Positions 61,701-64,000 of a DNA stretch of 64,000 nucleotides are shown one piece after another. Below the pieces are notes generated by a model that did no database searches, was not told the DNA's origin, and saw only the letters and a list, made by a program, of their open reading frames with translations. The stretch is taken from the NCBI RefSeq assembly GCF_028736115.1, contig NZ_CP117877.1, forward strand, positions 1,426,001-1,490,000, in the 5' to 3' direction. The translations under genes and the position numbers were made by a program. Numbering within the stretch: position 1 is the stretch's first letter; each line of letters starts with the position of its first letter. Source of the DNA: Mucilaginibacter sp. KACC 22063. GTDB lineage: Bacteria > Bacteroidota > Bacteroidia > Sphingobacteriales > Sphingobacteriaceae.

Positions 61701-61919
61701 TATAAACTGGGCGCTAATGCTTTAAAAAGTATAGGATTATCGTCTGTACGGGTATTTGCCAGCGGCCAAAACCTGCTGACCTTTACCAAATATACCGGAC
61801 TTGATCCGGAGCAGTACTATAACGACAACAATGGCAATGCCGTAACTGCCGTTGGTATTGATTGGGGTACTTACCCATCAGCCAGGACATTCACGATAGG
61901 TATTAACGCTAATTTCTAA
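58749..61919 (+). CDS. SusC/RagA TonB-dependent transporter of the LacI/GH130 locus
   Basis: A 1056-residue outer-membrane transporter with an extended N-terminus before the signal core MKLATALLLAASAQFSVDA (an in-frame ATG at 58809 is an alternative start). Carboxypeptidase-regulatory-like domain (about 60-140, ITGTVTDATGVTLPGASISIKGG), plug (LNDVVVIGYTTQRKKDLTGAVS; DASSAAIYGARASNGVVIVTTKKGK), and barrel with a calcium-loop-like DVNGDGVIDDKDRTFVGSPIPKLTYGL near the C-terminus, ending GINANF. No STN domain. It is of the classic glycan-importing type and pairs with the SusD 11 bases on. Confidence 0.94.
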   Translation: MKKTYSYFIIHRYEKGVSFKMKLATALLLAASAQFSVDASPKNQNNHFIKSVAFTKKAADVRITGTVTDATGVTLPGASISIKGGRGVAVADVNGHFTASVPDNAILTISYTGYVSQDVSVAGKTDLKIVLQAAQNNLNDVVVIGYTTQRKKDLTGAVSLINSKDIASLPVGGVDQVLQGKAAGVSVSQNTGAPGGGISVRVRGVGTINNNDPLYIIDGVPTQTGINQISPDDIESINILKDASSAAIYGARASNGVVIVTTKKGKSGKTKLSLSAYTGVQTAQNLIKMANNSQYVTAYNTAAKNDGRPQISDSLARTLSDVNWLKEVLKPAPITNANLSVSGGNENSQYIVSANYFTQDGLIKNSSFDRLNLRTAVNSTLNKYLKIGTNVNLAYSKTRSVGSSGDGYTGAAASVVRFALFRTPGTPVYNAQGQFVDLPKQDPVLGNFLGDGINPVAMADATNNNTYGYTVLGDAFIEVDPIKNLKIKSDIGLNLIQTDYKQFFETYGIDRFFNSPNSLAQSHTNNLNYNWTNTAIYDLIFGKHTINFLAGSEAIKQDVQGLSASRKGYVNQTPNFQYLDNGTSASQQNGGNEYHSALFSLFGRIGYQYDDKYLASVNYRRDGSSQLDPSSRYESFYSGSLGWRIDREDFLKDIKPISTLKLRASIGQLGNSQIGTYPYTSLLSGNFYYPFGGVSTQGYSITSKGNPNIKWEKSTQQDVGLDLGFFDNALLLSADYYIKNTSNVLLNLPLPSSAGNGGNPAVNAGKVRNSGIELELTYRKTVNKDLGFSVTGNLATVKNRVVSLAGAAPIANARIDNNYFATLTQVGQPIGSFYLLQQEGIFQNAQQVFTHAYQGPGIRPGDVMYKDVNGDGVIDDKDRTFVGSPIPKLTYGLTASVNYKNFDLSLFFQGVYGNKIYNQVLTDIEGFYRPFNITERIATNSWTGEGSTNTYPLLSWSDGTNNKQPSTRFLESGSYLRLKNVQLGYKLGANALKSIGLSSVRVFASGQNLLTFTKYTGLDPEQYYNDNNGNAVTAVGIDWGTYPSARTFTIGINANF

Positions 61920-61930
61920 TCTTTAAGAAC

Positions 61931-63448
61931 ATGAAGATGAAATCAAAATATATTTGCTTAATCTTTGCCGCATCCCTTTTATTGGCTGGCACAGGTTGTA
62001 AAAAGTTTCTGGAACAACCCGTATTGGGGCAATACCAGTCTGACAACTTTTTTACATCTGATGCTAACGCCGTATTAGCGGTAAACGCTGCATACTCGCA
62101 GTTAACATTTACTGATGCCTCATCAAATGCGATATGGGTATTAGGTGACCTGGCTTCGGACGATGTGGTAAAAGGTAGCAGTGATGGTGATCAGGCTGAT
62201 TTCCTTGCTGTCCAAAACTTCAATATTAACCCTTCAAATGCTGCTGTTGAAGCCGTTTGGAAAAGGTATTACGATGGTATTTTTAAATGTAACGTAGTAA
62301 CCGATGGTTTGGCTAAGCCACAATCAGGCGTATCTGAAACTACCCGTGCATCTGTATTAGCGCAGGCGCAATTCTTAAGGGCATACTACTATTTTAACCT
62401 TACGGCAGCATATGGTGATATTCCGCTGCATTTAAAAGTAGAAACACCGGAAGAACTGCAAAGTCCGGCACTGCCACAGGCACAGATATACGCACAGATC
62501 GAAAAAGATTGCCAGGCTGCTGCTGCAGTTTTGCCTACCACCTGGTCCGGTGCCGATTTGGGCCGCGTAACAAAAGGCGCCGCTTTAGCCTTATTAGCCA
62601 AAACTTATCTCTTTGAAAAGAAATGGGCTTTAGCTGCATCAACTGCTGCGCAGGTAGAAGCATTGGGCGTTTATTCGCTGCTGCCAAACTATGCGGATAA
62701 TTTCAGGGCGGCGACTAAAAATAATTCAGAATCAGTATTCTCAATTCAGCATACATCTGGCTTAACACCATTTCAAGGGAATAACCTTAACCAGTGGTTT
62801 GCGCCACGCTCATTAAATGGCTATGGCTTTTACCTGCCTACACAAAGCCTGGTAGACAACTTTGAGAAATCAGCTGGAGGTGTGGTCGACCCGCGTTTAG
62901 ATTATACGGTTGGTCGTGCTGATCATCCTTATTATGACAGCGCATTTGACCCAAGCTGGACATCAACCGGCTATGTCAGCAAGAAGCATACACAGCCAAT
63001 TTCAGAGATCCCGACGAGTATCAAAGGTGATGGTAACCTGAATTATCAGGCTATCCGTTTTGCAGAAGTGTTATTGATAGAAGCCGAAGCTTTAAATGAA
63101 TCAGGTAATAGCGCAGCGGCATTAGTGCCACTTAATAAAGTACGTAAACGAGCACGCGAAAGCTATATTAATGACCCAACCCTTGCTGCTACCACAGGTG
63201 GTAAAGTTCCGGATGGTTTACTGCCGGATATTACAAACACCAGTCAGTCTTCACTGAGAGATATCATTCGTGCAGAAAGAAGGTCGGAACTGGCTACAGA
63301 GTTTCACAGGTTTTTTGACATTATACGCTATGGTTCAGATTATGCAACCAATGCGCTTAGATCAAAACCTAACTTTAATTTTGCTACCAACCAGTATTTC
63401 CCGATACCTACCAGCGAAAGGCAAACCAATTTGAAATTAGGTAAATAA
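61931..63448 (+). CDS. SusD/RagB family surface lipoprotein of the LacI/GH130 locus
   Basis: A 505-residue lipoprotein (lipobox LAGTGC, Cys about 23). It has a SusD-like_3 N-domain (FLEQPVLGQYQSDNFFTSDANAVLAVNAAYSQL; AQFLRAYYYFNLTAAYGDIPLHL) and SusD_RagB C-domain (IRFAEVLLIEAEALNESGNSAAALVPLNKVRKRARES; IIRAERRSELATEFHRFFDIIRYG). It binds glycan at the surface and caps the SusC barrel. Its stop codon overlaps the start of the next gene in a TAATG arrangement, showing tight coupling with the LamG lipoprotein. Confidence 0.95.
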   Translation: MKMKSKYICLIFAASLLLAGTGCKKFLEQPVLGQYQSDNFFTSDANAVLAVNAAYSQLTFTDASSNAIWVLGDLASDDVVKGSSDGDQADFLAVQNFNINPSNAAVEAVWKRYYDGIFKCNVVTDGLAKPQSGVSETTRASVLAQAQFLRAYYYFNLTAAYGDIPLHLKVETPEELQSPALPQAQIYAQIEKDCQAAAAVLPTTWSGADLGRVTKGAALALLAKTYLFEKKWALAASTAAQVEALGVYSLLPNYADNFRAATKNNSESVFSIQHTSGLTPFQGNNLNQWFAPRSLNGYGFYLPTQSLVDNFEKSAGGVVDPRLDYTVGRADHPYYDSAFDPSWTSTGYVSKKHTQPISEIPTSIKGDGNLNYQAIRFAEVLLIEAEALNESGNSAAALVPLNKVRKRARESYINDPTLAATTGGKVPDGLLPDITNTSQSSLRDIIRAERRSELATEFHRFFDIIRYGSDYATNALRSKPNFNFATNQYFPIPTSERQTNLKLGK

Positions 63449-64000
63449 TGATGAACCGCTTAAAAATACAAACCATGAGCAAGATGAAGATTTATAGTGC
63501 CGCAATGGTACTACTTGCGATAGTGCTGATATTCGGGCAGTCTTGTAAAAAAGATAAAGAAGCGCCTAATTACAATTCGGATAAGGCGAAACTGAGTTTA
63601 CAAATAGATTCGGCAACAATGCTTTACAGCGCTGCTGTTGAAGGTAAACAGGCCGGTGATTATTCGGTTGGATCAAAAGCAGCCCTGCAAACTGCCATTA
63701 CTTTGGCTACACAGGTTAAAAGCGGAAGCTTTACCCAAGAGCAGGTAAATAATGCTACGGCTAACCTGATCCGTGCGATTGCACAGTTTAAAGGCAAGCT
63801 GATCCAGGAAATATCATTAGACAACCTGATAGCCTACTGGAAATTTGACGGCGACGCAAATGATGCCAGCGGTCACGGGCATAACGGCCAGCTGAAAACA
63901 GGCTGGGTTGGCACCAGTCCGAAAACGGCGACTGATGGCGGCACATTGCCAACATTAACTACAGACCGTTACGGTGCTGCAGGTAAAGCCTACGCTTTTG
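63448..64000 (+). CDS. LamG/concanavalin-A-like surface lipoprotein, 3' end outside window
   Basis: A partial gene. ATG 63448 overlaps the SusD stop (TAATG); ATG 63451 or 63475 are in-frame alternatives. The visible 184 residues show a signal peptide with lipobox IFGQSCKK, a FIVAR-like helical repeat (GDYSVGSKAALQTAITLATQ; TQEQVNNATANLIRAIAQFKGKL), and the start of a LamG/laminin-G-type lectin fold (DNLIAYWKFDGDANDASGHGHNGQL). The position after SusD fits a SusE/SusF-like surface glycan-binding protein. Whether a catalytic domain follows cannot be seen. Confidence 0.85.
   Translation, partial: MMNRLKIQTMSKMKIYSAAMVLLAIVLIFGQSCKKDKEAPNYNSDKAKLSLQIDSATMLYSAAVEGKQAGDYSVGSKAALQTAITLATQVKSGSFTQEQVNNATANLIRAIAQFKGKLIQEISLDNLIAYWKFDGDANDASGHGHNGQLKTGWVGTSPKTATDGGTLPTLTTDRYGAAGKAYAF

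Overview
The window looks like chromosomal DNA of a Bacteroidota species, most likely a Sphingobacteriaceae member (Mucilaginibacter/Pedobacter-like). The reasons are five SusC/SusD outer-membrane pairs, an ECF sigma/FecR/STN-receptor set, a hybrid two-component regulator with reg_prop repeats, TAnnTTTG-type -7 boxes and weak Shine-Dalgarno sites. The genus is an inference. No phage, IS element or CRISPR array was seen. Two AT-rich patches (458-1012 and 4874-6589) look different from their surroundings.

Layout. 1-8.4 kb is housekeeping: the end of a staphylococcal-nuclease-like gene, a lipoprotein, a minus-strand glycolytic operon (pfkA, degenerate sugar-kinase homologue, gap), an NrtR-like regulator, an ImmA/IrrE protease plus PIN/DUF4411 pair, an N-acetylglucosamine-kinase-like gene and a PAS protein. 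8.5-11.9 kb holds a secreted zinc metalloprotease and an exported unknown. 12.0-21.8 kb is a transenvelope-signalling uptake locus: ECF sigma, secreted phosphoesterase, FecR, STN-SusC, SusD, DUF5689 lipoprotein. 21.9-23.4 kb is a cysteine-themed unit: a tiny ORF ending in six Cys codons, a Cys-free redoxin-like protein, tRNA-Cys and a TlpA-like thioredoxin.

23.4-35.6 kb is a candidate phosphonate/phosphonolipid scavenging regulon: phospholipase C, TIGR03364-type FAD oxidoreductase, DUF5690 membrane protein, phosphonatase-like HAD, XRE-cupin regulator, PhnZ-like HD oxygenase and SusC/SusD. The same upstream element recurs at three places in it. 35.6-40.8 kb is a SusC/SusD pair behind a SAM-I riboswitch and a second hexa-Cys leader ORF. 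It shares a 16-bp promoter element with the unit at 21.9 kb. 40.9-54.1 kb holds a hybrid two-component regulator, SusC/SusD, a phosphoesterase lipoprotein, a di-haem peroxidase and a small exported protein. 54.1-64 kb holds a frameshifted esterase and a LacI-controlled glycan locus with ROK kinase, GH130, SusC/SusD and a LamG lipoprotein cut by the window edge. Four exact AAAACCGGTTTT boxes lie in it.

The most novel signals are (i) the two hexa-cysteine leader ORFs behind the same promoter element, one combined with a SAM-I riboswitch, which would put an outer-membrane uptake system under methionine/cysteine control, and (ii) the phosphonate regulon joining a secreted phospholipase, an outer-membrane importer and two C-P bond cleavage routes under one apparent regulator. 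Family calls rest on reading motifs by eye; no searches or structure predictions were run.
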